Assembly (NCBI RefSeq): GCF_022919135.1
Contig: NZ_CP095049.1
Span: forward strand, 372,001-436,000
DNA length: 64,000 bases
Source: Hymenobacter cellulosivorans
Lineage (GTDB): Bacteria > Bacteroidota > Bacteroidia > Cytophagales > Hymenobacteraceae
Direction: 5' to 3'
Part shown: in pieces, positions 44,787-53,812 of the stretch
How positions within the stretch are numbered: the first letter of the stretch is position 1
Layout of the letters: every line of letters starts with the position of its first letter
Translations under genes and position numbers: made by a program
Notes under the pieces: model-generated
The model's input: only the letters and a program-made list of their open reading frames with translations
What the model was told of the DNA's origin: nothing
Database searches by the model: none

Positions 44787-45329
44787 ATGCCCGCCCCTAC
44801 TGCTCCCGCTCCCGCCGACCTACGCCGTTTCCTGCTGCTGGCCGTGGCTTTTTACGCCCTCTGGTTTTTTGGTTACGAGCGGGCCCTAGCCCCCGATGGC
44901 CGCCTCGACGCAGCTTTGTCGGCTAATATCACCACGGCCAGCGCGGCGGCTCTGCGCGGCCTGGGCTTCGACAGCAGCGTGCACGGCCTGGACCCGTACT
45001 TGGTGCTGCTCAACAGCCAGCCGGTGGTGCGGGTGGGGCATCCGTGCAACGGGCTGGTGCTTTATGCGCTGTTTGCGGGCTTCGTCCTGGCTTTTCCGGG
45101 GCCCTGGCGGCGTAAGCTGTGGTTTATTCCGGTGGGCATGCTGGTCATCTACGGGATTAACGTGGTGCGCATTGGGGCCCTGGCCCTAAACCACCTCTAC
45201 TCCCACCACACGGTCGAGTTCAACCACCACTACACGTTTACCTTCATCGTGTACGCCTTCATCTTTATGCTCTGGATGCTCTGGGCCCGTCGCCTGTCTA
45301 GCCCTGCTCCTCTTCCCGCCCATGCCTGA
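44787..45329 (+). CDS. Exosortase/archaeosortase family transpeptidase (Bacteroidota type)
   Basis: A 180-residue membrane enzyme with about five hydrophobic spans. The catalytic triad of exosortases is visible: Cys87 in GHPCNGLVLYALFAGFVLAFPG, Arg128 in INVVRIGALALNH, and His147/148 in FNHHYTFTFIVYAFIFMLWM. Exosortases recognise a short C-terminal sorting motif plus a transmembrane helix on exported proteins and transfer them to another carrier, often linked to exopolysaccharide. The subfamily looks like the short Bacteroidota forms (XrtF/XrtX type), but the exact one is not certain. ATG 44787 is chosen, as the first span follows directly. It overlaps its partner gene by 8 bases. Confidence 0.88.
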   Translation: MPAPTAPAPADLRRFLLLAVAFYALWFFGYERALAPDGRLDAALSANITTASAAALRGLGFDSSVHGLDPYLVLLNSQPVVRVGHPCNGLVLYALFAGFVLAFPGPWRRKLWFIPVGMLVIYGINVVRIGALALNHLYSHHTVEFNHHYTFTFIVYAFIFMLWMLWARRLSSPAPLPAHA

Positions 45330-45840
45330 TACTGCGGCCCCATTGGCTTCTTCCTCCTCATATCCGGAACTGGTAGTGCGCGGCTTCACGGCCGGGCTGC
45401 TCGTAGTAGCCCTGTTCTGGGCGGGCATGCACAACGACCTCGTTTTTGCGGTGCTAACCCAAACCTGGCAGAAAATCTTTCTCGCGCTGGGCCTCAATGC
45501 CGCGGCGGCCGGCCCGCAGAGCGGCGTCAGCACGCTGGTAACCACGCGTAGCCTGCCGGCCGTCTTTACGTACTCCCTGGTCTACACGGCCGCCTGCCTC
45601 GGGATACTCTACGCTGCTCTCTACGACGCGGCCCGCATGCGGCTGGTAGTGCAACTCTACGCCGCCGTATTTGCGGCCTGTGCCCTACTGCTGCTCGGGG
45701 GCAAGCTGCTGGGCGATGCCAGCTGGGCCTACCAGCTAGGCCGCCGCCTTATCGACTTTATTGTCTCGCCCTTGCCCGTTATCATTCTGGTGCCTCTGTT
45801 GCGCTGGTACGGCACTCAAACGGCCACTACACGCCGCTAA
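45322..45840 (+). CDS. Small membrane protein coupled to the exosortase
   Basis: A 172-residue protein with about four predicted transmembrane segments (VVRGFTAGLLVVALFWAGM; VFTYSLVYTAACLGILYAAL; LVVQLYAAVFAACALLLLGG; a C-terminal VSPLPVIILVPLLRWYG). Its ATG lies 8 bases inside the exosortase gene, so the two are translationally coupled. Bacteroidota exosortases are known to carry subfamily-specific associated membrane proteins in this position, and this gene fits that role by place and topology. No catalytic residues are seen. Its function is inferred only from the coupling. Confidence 0.75.
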   Translation: MPDTAAPLASSSSYPELVVRGFTAGLLVVALFWAGMHNDLVFAVLTQTWQKIFLALGLNAAAAGPQSGVSTLVTTRSLPAVFTYSLVYTAACLGILYAALYDAARMRLVVQLYAAVFAACALLLLGGKLLGDASWAYQLGRRLIDFIVSPLPVIILVPLLRWYGTQTATTRR

Positions 45841-45853
45841 GCGGGCTTAATTG

Positions 45854-46252
45854 TTACATCTGCTGCAGCCAAGTCTGGGCAATAGTGATGTCATCGAAGG
45901 TAAGCACCACGATGCCAGCCGACGTGTATTGCAGGGTTAGGTCGGTAGAGAGGCGGCTGTAGACGTTGGGCGAGTACACCCAGGCAAAAAATTCGCAGCC
46001 CGCTTCCCGCATGGCCGGAAACCATTCCTTACCACCCCATTCAGCCGCGTCGGCCCACATGCTGGTCACCAGCGTATTATCGTTGAGCACTTTGCGGCAG
46101 CGCTCCTGCCGCACACACTCCAGCATCTTGGTCGCGCCCGAAACAACCGATTCGTAATCCTGGTCACCAATCCATTCTACATCCAGCCATTCGGCGAAGT
46201 AGTCGTAGCGAATGATGATTTGGGAGGTTTCGTACAGCAGGCGTTGACCCAT
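45854..46252 (-). CDS. STAS-like small cytosolic protein
   Basis: A 132-residue protein without signal or membrane segments. The strand-helix alternation (IIIRYDYFAEWLDVEWIG, YESVVSGATKMLECVRQE, KVLNDNTLVTSMW, FFAWVYSPNVYSRLS, IVVLTFDDITIAQTWL) fits the SpoIIAA/STAS-like fold common in Bacteroidota as short stand-alone proteins, possibly in signalling. Known STAS phosphorylation residues are not clearly conserved. The start is ATG 46252; the frame is open to a TTG at 46321, but that would start too close to the -7 element at 46362-46369 to be preferred. Confidence 0.6.
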   Translation of the reverse strand: MGQRLLYETSQIIIRYDYFAEWLDVEWIGDQDYESVVSGATKMLECVRQERCRKVLNDNTLVTSMWADAAEWGGKEWFPAMREAGCEFFAWVYSPNVYSRLSTDLTLQYTSAGIVVLTFDDITIAQTWLQQM

Positions 46253-46361
46253 ACAACTGAAGTGGTAAGCGAAATTGTAAGCAGCTAAACTGGTCGTTGA
46301 TTCTTTAGGTTGTCGGGACAAGCGAAATGGACCTGTTTAATAGGTAACCAAACCAGCCAGG

Positions 46362-46369
46362 CAAAGCTA
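46362..46369 (-). promoter_or_regulatory. -7 element of the STAS-like gene
   Basis: TAGCTTTG on the minus strand, fitting TAnnTTTG, about 110 bases before ATG 46252. Confidence 0.45.
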
Positions 46370-46418
46370 CGGCAATTAAATATTAAAAATAACCTATGTA
46401 TTTAGCAACCGAGTAATC

Positions 46419-46453
46419 AAAAAGCCCCCGCTGCGCAGTGCAACGGGGGCTTT
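46419..46453 (-). terminator. Terminator after tRNA-Leu
   Basis: On the minus strand, AAAGCCCCCG and CGGGGGCTTTTT arms flank a 13-base centre and end in a T run, directly after the tRNA-Leu gene. Confidence 0.85.
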
Positions 46454-46458
46454 CATTG

Positions 46459-46541
46459 TACCAGAGACGGGACTCGAACCCGTACGTCCGTGAAGACAAG
46501 GGATTTTAAGTCCCTCGTGGCTACCATTACACCACTCTGGC
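46459..46541 (-). tRNA. tRNA-Leu (anticodon UAA)
   Basis: An 83-nt gene that folds into a class II tRNA: acceptor GCCAGAG with CTCTGGT (terminal G-U pair at 1-72), anticodon loop CTTAAAA giving UAA, a variable arm with a GTC/GAC stem, and a T arm with TTCGAGT. No CCA is encoded. It reads UUA and UUG codons. Confidence 0.93.
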
Positions 46542-46682
46542 AAAGTCACTTCACGTTATCTTGCTCCAGACAACTTCCTTCATATGTGTGTCAGTGAGGC
46601 AAAGTAACTGCAAATTTTTGATTCGGTAAGGGGTATTTACCTTGGAAAGCCAGAAGAAATCATCCGAAAAAAGGTTGAAAAC

Positions 46683-46715
46683 AAAAAGAGGATGTTGCTG
46701 ATGCAACATCCTCTT
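46683..46715 (-). terminator. Terminator after tRNA-Gly
   Basis: A perfect stem GAGGATGTTGC/GCAACATCCTC with a 4-base loop and a T run on the minus strand, 3 bases after the tRNA-Gly gene. Confidence 0.88.
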
Positions 46716-46717
46716 GG

Positions 46718-46790
46718 AGCGGGAGACGAGGTTCGAACTCGCGACCTCGACCTTGGCAAGGTCGCGCTCTACCAACTGAGCTACTCTCGC
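46718..46790 (-). tRNA. tRNA-Gly (anticodon GCC)
   Basis: A 73-nt cloverleaf, GCGAGAG acceptor strand, D arm GCTCAGTTGGTAGAGC, anticodon loop TTGCCAA, T arm GAGTTCGAACCTC, no encoded CCA. The acceptor stem has an A4-C69 mismatch (GCGAGAG against CTCCCGC). All other stems pair. Confidence 0.93.
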
Positions 46791-46826
46791 TTTTGATCTT
46801 GGCGCCGTAGTGGCGTTTTGATGTGA

Positions 46827-46856
46827 CAAAGGTAGTACTGATTTTCTTGTTGTCAA
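46827..46856 (-). promoter_or_regulatory. Promoter of tRNA-Gly
   Basis: On the minus strand, TTG (46856-46854), a 19-base spacer and TACCTTTG (46834-46827). This is an exact match to the Bacteroidota -33/-7 layout, 36 bases before the tRNA. Confidence 0.75.
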
Positions 46857-46967
46857 GCGCTACCCCAAAAATAACCCTTGAAATTTTACTCCCAGAGGCG
46901 TTTCTAGCTCATTGTCAGGGAGAAAATTTTTCAAAGAATTTCTCCCTGACAATGATGACTACTGCTG

Positions 46968-49688
46968 TTACTTGCCTTTGGTGCTCAAAGCCAGCTTCAG
47001 CTCGTTCAATTTGAGCAGAGCATCAATAGGTGTAAGCGTGTTTACATCCAGCTGCTGCAGCTGTTCCCGGATACGCTCCAAGACCGGGTCGGCAGGCTCG
47101 AACATGCTGAGCTGCAGGCTGGGGCGCGGGGCCGAGGCTACAGCCGCGGCCGGCTGGGCTACGGGTCCTCGGGTGGCTTTGCCGTTTTTGGGCTCGTTTT
47201 CCAGGCCGGCCAGCACTTCGTCAAACTCCGTAGGTCCTTCTTCCAGGCCGGTAGAGGCCCGCTCCTGTTCCAAGTGGTGCATAATTTCGTTGGCCCGCAG
47301 CACCACGGCCGTGGGCATACCGGCCATGCGGGCCACATGAATACCGAAGCTGTGCTCGGAGCCACCTTCCACGAGCTTGCGCATAAACAGGATGCGGCCG
47401 TCAGCCTCGCGCACGGCCACGTTGTAGTTGCGCACCCGCGGACAGTCTTCGGCCAGCTGGTTGAGCTCGTGGTAGTGAGTGGCAAACAGCGTCTTGGCCC
47501 GGGCCTTGGGGTTGTTGTGCAGGTGCTCGACAATGGCCCAGGCAATGCTGATTCCGTCGTAAGTACTGGTGCCCCGCCCGATTTCGTCCATCAGCACCAG
47601 GCTGCGGTCCGAGAGATTGTTCAGAATGCTGGCCGTTTCGGTCATCTCCACCATAAAGGTGCTTTCACCCTTACTAAGGTTGTCGGAAGCGCCTACTCGG
47701 GTGAAAATCTTGTCGATGACGCCGATGGTGGCCGCGTCGGCGGGCACGAAGGAGCCGATTTGAGCCAGGAGCACAATTAGGGCCGTCTGGCGCAGCAAAG
47801 CCGATTTGCCGGCCATATTAGGCCCGGTGATGACCACAATCTGCTGCTCCTCCTGGTCGAGGCAAATGTCGTTGGGAATGTAGGCCTCGCCGGGCGGCAA
47901 CTGCCGCTCAATCACCGGGTGGCGGCCGGCCCGGATGTCGAGCAGGGTCGAGTCGTTGACAACGGGCTTCACGTAGCGCTGCTGCCGGGCCGTAGCGGCA
48001 AAGGAAGCCAGGCAGTCGATGATGCCGATGGCACGGGCATTTTGCTGAATCTGGGGCACAAAGTCCATGGCCGACAAGACCAGCTCGTTGTAGAGGTTCT
48101 GCTCAATGACGAACAGGCGCTCCTCGGCGTGCAGAATTTTCTCCTCGTAGGTTTTGAGCTCCTCGGTAATATACCGCTCGGCATTCACCAGGGTTTGCTT
48201 CCGAATCCAGGTGGTGGGCACCTTGTCTTTGTGGGCGTTGGTGACTTCGAGGTAGTAGCCGAATACCTTGTTGTAGGCCACCTTCAAGGACGAGATACCG
48301 GTATTCTGGATTTCGCGCTGCTGGAGCTGAAACAGGTAGTCCTTGCCCGAGAAGGCAATGCTGCGCAGCTCATCCAGCTCCGCGTCGATGCCCTCATTGA
48401 GCACGTTGCCCTGGTTGGTGAGAATGGGCGCGTCGGGCCGGATTTTGGCTTTGATTTCCTCCCGCAGCGTCTCGCAGGCGTTGAGCTGGTCGGCCAGCTT
48501 CTGCAGGGCCCGCATGCCCGAGCCAGCCAGCAGCCCCCGAATCGGGCTGATGGCGTCGAGGGCGCGGCTCAGCTGGAGCAGCTCCCGGGGATTGATGCGG
48601 CGCACGGCCACCTTGGAAATCAAACGTTCCAGGTCGTTGATTTGCTTGAGGTGCTGCACCAGCTCATCGAGCAGCTCAGGGTTTTGCAACAGGCCCTCTA
48701 CCGTGTCGAGGCGGCGCTGAATCTGCACGGGCTCCTTGAGCGGCAGCACCACCCACTTGCGCAAGAGGCGGGCCCCCATCGGCGTCACGGTCTGGTCCAG
48801 AATGTCAATCAGCGGGACGCCGCCGGGGTGCTGGGCGTGGACCAGCTCCAGGTTGCGGACCGTAAACCGGTCGAGCCAGACGTACTTGTCTTCCTCCAGG
48901 CGGCCGATGCTGGCAATGTGGCCGACCTCATCGTGCTTGGTTTCGGCCAGGTAGTGCAGAATGCAGCCCGCCGCGGTAATTCCTTCCTTGAGCCCATCAA
49001 TACCAAAGCCTTTGAGCGAAGTCGTATTGAAGTGGCGGGTGAGGGTTTCGTAGGTATAGTCGTAGCCAAACACCCACTCGTCGAGGGCATAGTGGCAGAA
49101 ATCGGGGCCGTAGTGCTGCTCAAACTCCGAGCGGCTTTTCTTGCAGAACAAGACTTCGGCCGGGGAGAAATTCTGCAGCAGCTTGCCTAGGTAGGCATGG
49201 TCGCCCTGGGCCACTAGGAATTCGCCGGTACTGATGTCGAGAAAGGAAATGCCGCACTCCTGCTTGCCGAAATGCACGGCCGCCAGGTAGTTGTTGCTTC
49301 GGCGCTCCAGCACATTGTCGTTAAAGGACACACCGGGCGTGACCAGCTCGGTAATGCCGCGCTTGACGAGGCCCTTGGCCTGCTTGGGGTCTTCGAGCTG
49401 GTCGCAGATGGCCACGCGCTGCCCGGCCCGCACGAGCTTGGGCAGGTAGTTGTCGAGGGCGTGGTGGGGAAAGCCGGCCAATGGGGTTTCCGACGAGGTG
49501 CCGGCCCCGCGCTTGGTCAGGGTGATGTCCAGGATGCGGGAGCTGGTCACAGCATCCTCGCCGAAGGTTTCGTAGAAGTCGCCGACGCGGAACAAGAGCA
49601 ACGCGCCGGGGTGCTGCTCTTTTAATTGATAATACTGCTTCATCAGCGGCGTATCAATCACCGGGGCGGGCCCCAGCGTGCCGTGCAT
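46968..49688 (-). CDS. mutS: DNA mismatch repair protein MutS
   Basis: A 906-residue MutS1 protein that recognises base mispairs and small loops and starts repair with MutL. The mismatch-binding F-x-E motif is at 38-40 ([11 protein letters not shown]). The connector, lever and clamp regions are intact, and the ATPase has Walker [15 protein letters not shown], Walker [17 protein letters not shown] and the ATHYHEL motif. The C-terminus keeps a dimerisation helix after a Pro/Ala-rich linker. ATG 49688 is used; a TTG at 49724 in the same frame would add 12 residues. The gene is head-to-head with the RNA methyltransferase gene. Confidence 0.96.
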   Translation of the reverse strand: MHGTLGPAPVIDTPLMKQYYQLKEQHPGALLLFRVGDFYETFGEDAVTSSRILDITLTKRGAGTSSETPLAGFPHHALDNYLPKLVRAGQRVAICDQLEDPKQAKGLVKRGITELVTPGVSFNDNVLERRSNNYLAAVHFGKQECGISFLDISTGEFLVAQGDHAYLGKLLQNFSPAEVLFCKKSRSEFEQHYGPDFCHYALDEWVFGYDYTYETLTRHFNTTSLKGFGIDGLKEGITAAGCILHYLAETKHDEVGHIASIGRLEEDKYVWLDRFTVRNLELVHAQHPGGVPLIDILDQTVTPMGARLLRKWVVLPLKEPVQIQRRLDTVEGLLQNPELLDELVQHLKQINDLERLISKVAVRRINPRELLQLSRALDAISPIRGLLAGSGMRALQKLADQLNACETLREEIKAKIRPDAPILTNQGNVLNEGIDAELDELRSIAFSGKDYLFQLQQREIQNTGISSLKVAYNKVFGYYLEVTNAHKDKVPTTWIRKQTLVNAERYITEELKTYEEKILHAEERLFVIEQNLYNELVLSAMDFVPQIQQNARAIGIIDCLASFAATARQQRYVKPVVNDSTLLDIRAGRHPVIERQLPPGEAYIPNDICLDQEEQQIVVITGPNMAGKSALLRQTALIVLLAQIGSFVPADAATIGVIDKIFTRVGASDNLSKGESTFMVEMTETASILNNLSDRSLVLMDEIGRGTSTYDGISIAWAIVEHLHNNPKARAKTLFATHYHELNQLAEDCPRVRNYNVAVREADGRILFMRKLVEGGSEHSFGIHVARMAGMPTAVVLRANEIMHHLEQERASTGLEEGPTEFDEVLAGLENEPKNGKATRGPVAQPAAAVASAPRPSLQLSMFEPADPVLERIREQLQQLDVNTLTPIDALLKLNELKLALSTKGK

Positions 49689-49844
49689 GGGCACCGGCTT
49701 CTTAGGAGTAGAGGCAGTACGCAAAGGAATCAGAAAGAATAAGGCGCTGAGAAAGCGCAGGAGTTACTATAGAAAGGACTACTTGCCAACAGCGGCGGCC
49801 GGAACCGCAGTTCCTTGGCCGGTGGCCTATCCGGCGGCGCATCC

Positions 49845-49852
49845 TACCTTTG
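49845..49852 (+). promoter_or_regulatory. -7 element of the RNA methyltransferase gene
   Basis: TACCTTTG, fitting TAnnTTTG, 20 bases before ATG 49873. It shows that the longer open frame upstream (to 49678) is not translated. Confidence 0.55.
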
Positions 49853-49872
49853 GGCAAAATACCTGGCTGGCA

Positions 49873-50415
49873 ATGCGCAAAAGAACAATGGAAGAGCTGA
49901 ACCGGCTCTCGGTGGCAGACTTCAAAAGTACGCAAAAATTCCCCCTTACCCTGGTGCTCGACAACGTGCGCAGCCTGCACAACGTGGGCTCGGCTTTCCG
50001 CACCGCCGACGCCTTTGCCATCGAGAAAATCTGGCTTTGTGGCATCACCGGGCGGCCCCCGCAGCGCGAAATCACCAAGACGGCCCTGGGCTCTACTGAG
50101 TCGGTGGTGTGGGAATATGCCCCGACCACGGTGGAGGCTATTCAGCAGCTCAAGGCAGCGGGCTACGTGGTGGTGGCCGTGGAGCAAACCGACGGCAGCC
50201 AACTGCTACCCACTTTCCAGCCCGCCCCCGAGCAGCCCTACGCCCTGGTGATGGGCAACGAGGTATTCGGGGTAGACGACGATGTACTGGCTTTGTGCGA
50301 CGCGGCCGTAGAAATTCCGCAGTTCGGTACCAAGCACTCCTTGAATGTAAGCGTGGCGGCCGGCGTGGTACTATGGGACTTCATCAGTAAGCTCGGCGCT
50401 GATTTGCCGGCTTAA
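49873..50415 (+). CDS. TrmH/SpoU family RNA 2'-O-methyltransferase
   Basis: A 180-residue SPOUT enzyme that methylates ribose in tRNA or rRNA using S-adenosylmethionine. The three SpoU motifs are visible: motif 1 LDNVRSLHNVGSAFRTADAF, motif 2 YALVMGNEVFGVDDDVL and motif 3 EIPQFGTKHSLNVSVAAGVVL, the last forming the knotted cofactor site. Length matches small TrmH-like proteins without an RNA-binding extension. ATG 49873 is chosen from the -7 element position. The exact RNA target is not readable. It is divergent from mutS. Confidence 0.9.
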   Translation: MRKRTMEELNRLSVADFKSTQKFPLTLVLDNVRSLHNVGSAFRTADAFAIEKIWLCGITGRPPQREITKTALGSTESVVWEYAPTTVEAIQQLKAAGYVVVAVEQTDGSQLLPTFQPAPEQPYALVMGNEVFGVDDDVLALCDAAVEIPQFGTKHSLNVSVAAGVVLWDFISKLGADLPA

Positions 50416-50557
50416 CAGGAATTAATAACGCTATACCGACTTCGCAGATCCAGCCGCTTTATTCAAGAATCAATATAATAAACAAATAAAGTATACAATA
50501 AACAAACAAAACACGGACGTACGCTGGAAGGTTAGAAGCTAATTCACAGGGGTTTAT

Positions 50558-50565
50558 TAGATTTG
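50558..50565 (+). promoter_or_regulatory. -7 element of the M36 peptidase gene
   Basis: TAGATTTG, fitting TAnnTTTG, 58 bases before the ATG, within an AT-rich stretch (50455-50580). Confidence 0.5.
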
Positions 50566-50622
50566 AAAACGGCCAATTTATGAGCCGCAGCACCTTCTGC
50601 CTTTCTTTTCTACCCTTTTCCT

Positions 50623-53280
50623 ATGAAGTTAACTTCTACCCTGTCCACGTACCGGGGCTTGGCCCTGGCGGCTTTGCTGGCGGTTCCGGCCCTGGCTTCG
50701 GCCCAAACCGAGCCGCTTGACAAGGCGCTAAGCCAGCTGGCCGCCCAACGCAGCCGCCTGGGCCTGGGCGAGACGGACCTGACCAATCCCGCCGTTACCA
50801 ACCAGTACACTGACAAGCACAACGGCGTTACGCACATCTACCTGCGGCAGCGCCACCAGGGAATTGAAATCATCAACGCCGTGGCCGACGCCCACGTGAC
50901 GTCTGCCGGCAAAGTAACAGCCCTGCACAGCAGCTTTCTGCCCAACGTAGCCACTGCTGCCCGCGCCACGACGCCCAACCTCACGCCTGCTCAGGCCGTA
51001 GGAGCCGCCGCCCGCGCCCTGCAGGTAGCCGCTCCGCGTAGCCTGAGCGCTGAAGTAGAAACTACCCCCGCCGAAGGTGTGACCTTCAATGATGGCGGTA
51101 TCTCCCAGGACAACATCAAGGCCAAGCTTATGTACCTGCCCGTGGAAGGCGGGGAGCTGCGCTTGGTGTACGACGTGCTGCTGTGGCCCCTCAGCGGCGA
51201 CGACGCCTGGTCGGTGCGCATAGATGCCCGCACCGGCGCCCTGGTCGACAAGTATTCCTACTCGGTGCACGAGCCCGTATCGTTTGCCCAGCTTACCGAG
51301 CGGGCCATGCAGGTAATGAAGCTGCCCGAGCCGGCGCCCACGCAGGCCAGCAAGGTGAACGTGCCCAACAGCTACAACGTGCTGCCGATTACCGTCGAAA
51401 GCCCTAACCATGCTTCCCACCAGCTTGTGGCCAACCCCGCCGATGCCTTGGCCTCGCCCTTTGGCTGGCACGATGAGAACGGCGTCGCCGGTCCGGAGTA
51501 CACCATTACGCGCGGCAATAACGTGCACGCCTACGATGACCGCAACGGCCGGAACGTATACCTGGCTAACTCCAGCGTAAGCCCCGACGGCGGACCCAAC
51601 CTCGAGTTCAACTTTCCCTACGACCCGAACCTGCGCCCGTTGGGCAACGTGAAGGCTTCGATTACCAACCTGTTTTACTGGAACAATCAGATGCACGACA
51701 TCATGTTCCGCAAAGGGTTTACGGAGGCGGCGGCCAACTTCCAACAGAAAAACTACACCGGCCTGGGTCTGGGCAACGACCAGGTGAAGGCAGAAGGCCA
51801 GGACGGCGCCCGTCTCAACAACGCCAACTTTGACACGCCGCCCGATGGTACGCGCGGCAAAATGCAGATGTACAATTGGAGCCCCGCCCCCGGCGCTCTC
51901 ATTGTCGCGTCGCCGGCCTCGGTAGCCGGCACCTACGCCGCCGGCCAGGCCGACTTTGGCCGGACCGTCAACTCGCTGGGGGCCAACTACCGCGGCAAGC
52001 TGGTATTGGTAAACGACGGCTCGGCGAAACCTTCGCGCGGTTGCAACGGGCCGCTGCTGAACCCGGCCGCGCTGAATGGCAACATTGCCGTAATTGACCG
52101 GGGCAAGTGCACCTTCGCCTCGAAAATTCAGCTGGCTCAGGCCGCTGGCGCCCGCATGGTCGTGGTGGTCGACACCACCGGTAGCGCTACCGTGGGTGAC
52201 ATGACCGGCGCCTCGCCCGACACCGTAGGCATTCGGATTCCGTCGGTACTCATTCCCCAGGCCCTCGGCAACCGACTGAAGCAGGCTATGGAAGGCGGCA
52301 ACGTCATGGTGGGCGGCACTGGTGGCCCCGGCCCCGATGGTGACTTCGACAATGGCATCGTAGCCCACGAATACGGCCACGGTGTTTCTAACCGCCTCAC
52401 TGGTGGTGGCACGGCTACTTGCTTGCCCTCGTATTCTGGCCCTACGCTTTACGAAACGATGGGCGAAGGCTGGAGCGACTTTTTCGGCCTGTGGATAACC
52501 ACCAAGCCCGGCGACGTAGGAACCACGGCCCGCGGGGTCGGAACGTACGCCATAAACCAGCCCGCCAACGGCCCGGGCATCCGCCGCAAGCCTTACTCGA
52601 CCGACTTCGCGGTCAACAATCATACCTATGCCTTCATCGGCCTGGGCGCAAGTCAATACTCGGAGACCCACGACGTGGGTGAGGTATGGACCGCCGTACT
52701 GTGGGACTTGAACTGGGCTCTGATTGGTAAGTACGGCTACAACACCGACCTGACGGCCAGCACCGGCGGCAACAACATCTGCCTGCAGCTGGTACTCGAC
52801 GGCTGCAAGCTGCAGAAGTGCGTTCCCGGCTTCCTCGACGGCCGCGACGCCATCCTGAAAGCCGACAGCCTCAACAACCGCGCGGCTAACTCGGCCTTGA
52901 TCTGGCAGGTATTTGCTCGCCGCGGCATGGGTATCGACGCTGTGCAAGGCAGCGTCAGGGTGGACGACAACACGGCCGGCTTCCAGCTGCCGACCGTTCT
53001 GAGCTCACAGAAAGCTCTAAACGAGAAGCTGGTGGAAGTGTATCCTAACCCGGCTCAAAACCAGCTGACCGTGCGTACGCAGGTGAGCAGCACGGTGCCG
53101 GTGCAGGTAGAACTGCTGACGGTACTGGGCCGTACGGTGCTGACGACTTCGGCTGCCGCTGCCCGTATCCAGGCCGAAGGCATCCGCCTGAACACCACCG
53201 AGCTGGCTAACGGCATCTACGTGGTGCGCCTGACCACTTCGGAAGGTACGATTACCAAAAAAGTGATGGTGCAGCACTAA
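50623..53280 (+). CDS. M36 fungalysin-type metallopeptidase with type IX sorting domain
   Basis: An 885-residue exported zinc endopeptidase. Order: signal peptide (to ~28), an FTP/PepSY-type propeptide (~30-215), the M36 catalytic domain, an inserted PA domain (~440-560; NGNIAVIDRGKCTFASKIQL), and a C-terminal type A type IX sorting domain (last ~80 residues; VEVYPNPAQNQLTVRT, NGIYVVRLTTSEG). The zinc site is HEYGH at 582-586 with Glu615 in MGEGWSDFF, as in fungalysin. The catalytic domain is split by the PA insert, as in related bacterial M36 enzymes. It should be secreted by the SprA system and activated by propeptide removal, to degrade extracellular protein. Confidence 0.93.
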   Translation: MKLTSTLSTYRGLALAALLAVPALASAQTEPLDKALSQLAAQRSRLGLGETDLTNPAVTNQYTDKHNGVTHIYLRQRHQGIEIINAVADAHVTSAGKVTALHSSFLPNVATAARATTPNLTPAQAVGAAARALQVAAPRSLSAEVETTPAEGVTFNDGGISQDNIKAKLMYLPVEGGELRLVYDVLLWPLSGDDAWSVRIDARTGALVDKYSYSVHEPVSFAQLTERAMQVMKLPEPAPTQASKVNVPNSYNVLPITVESPNHASHQLVANPADALASPFGWHDENGVAGPEYTITRGNNVHAYDDRNGRNVYLANSSVSPDGGPNLEFNFPYDPNLRPLGNVKASITNLFYWNNQMHDIMFRKGFTEAAANFQQKNYTGLGLGNDQVKAEGQDGARLNNANFDTPPDGTRGKMQMYNWSPAPGALIVASPASVAGTYAAGQADFGRTVNSLGANYRGKLVLVNDGSAKPSRGCNGPLLNPAALNGNIAVIDRGKCTFASKIQLAQAAGARMVVVVDTTGSATVGDMTGASPDTVGIRIPSVLIPQALGNRLKQAMEGGNVMVGGTGGPGPDGDFDNGIVAHEYGHGVSNRLTGGGTATCLPSYSGPTLYETMGEGWSDFFGLWITTKPGDVGTTARGVGTYAINQPANGPGIRRKPYSTDFAVNNHTYAFIGLGASQYSETHDVGEVWTAVLWDLNWALIGKYGYNTDLTASTGGNNICLQLVLDGCKLQKCVPGFLDGRDAILKADSLNNRAANSALIWQVFARRGMGIDAVQGSVRVDDNTAGFQLPTVLSSQKALNEKLVEVYPNPAQNQLTVRTQVSSTVPVQVELLTVLGRTVLTTSAAAARIQAEGIRLNTTELANGIYVVRLTTSEGTITKKVMVQH

Positions 53281-53308
53281 GTCCTGCCCACGCACGTTTG
53301 CGTATACT

Positions 53309-53343
53309 AAAAACCCGTCTGGCCTGTGCCGGGCGGGTTTTTT
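53309..53343 (+). terminator. Terminator after the M36 peptidase gene
   Basis: ACCCGTCTGGC/GCCGGGCGGGT stem with two G-T pairs, a CTGT loop and a TTTTTT tail. Confidence 0.85.
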
Positions 53344-53375
53344 GTGGTTAATTGCTTTCACCCATTGCCGGCTTT

Positions 53376-53810
53376 ATGGCTTCCGACCTTCCCACTTCTA
53401 CCGATATAGCGCTACTGGCGCTGCGCCCCGTGCTGCCCACTGCGCTAGGTGCCGAACCCGAATCCACGGCCGGCGACTTCCTGCACCGCACCCTGCGGCC
53501 GGTTCTCAAGCTGCAGAATGAGCTGCTGCTGCTACTCGTAGCCGACTTCCTGCGCGAGCATCATGTTGCCTTTCGCACGCGCGACGCGGCCGAGCAGCTG
53601 CGCATGATAACCGAGCTGCTGGGCCGCAACGTGAAGCTGCGCTACACCATCATTGGCGCGGTCGTCGGGCTGTTTACGCGCGCCGAGCAGGAGTTTTACC
53701 GCCAGCACCGCTCCGAAGTCAACCGCCGCCTGCTGGAATTGGCCACCCAGCGCGTAAATAGCCAGCTACCCGCCGTGGCTGCCCTGCTAACTGCCCCGGA
53801 AGCCGCCTAA
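53376..53810 (+). CDS. Conserved Bacteroidota hypothetical protein
   Basis: A 144-residue, largely helical protein without signal or catalytic motif. The pattern LRPVLPTALG, then FLHRTLRPVLKLQNELLLLLVADFL, RNVKLRYTIIGAVVGLFTRAE and RRLLELATQRVNSQL is that of a short protein widely spread in Bacteroidota, often annotated as glyoxalase without good reason; no glyoxalase metal-binding residues are seen. It begins at ATG 53376. It ends 2 bases before the J-domain gene, so the two share an mRNA. Confidence 0.7.
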   Translation: MASDLPTSTDIALLALRPVLPTALGAEPESTAGDFLHRTLRPVLKLQNELLLLLVADFLREHHVAFRTRDAAEQLRMITELLGRNVKLRYTIIGAVVGLFTRAEQEFYRQHRSEVNRRLLELATQRVNSQLPAVAALLTAPEAA

Positions 53811-53812
53811 CA

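Noticed and set aside
46551..46856. A 101-codon minus-strand frame across tRNA-Gly
   Set aside because: It contains the whole tRNA gene, whose fold, promoter and terminator explain the sequence.
47919..49190. A 423-codon plus-strand open frame opposite mutS
   Set aside because: Antisense to a fully conserved MutS; translation lacks any recognised family.
50728..52947. A 739-codon open frame on the minus strand opposite the M36 peptidase gene
   Set aside because: It is a mirror frame of GC-rich codons, with Gly/Val/His-rich, low-complexity translation, no family and no promoter. The plus-strand gene has clear domains.
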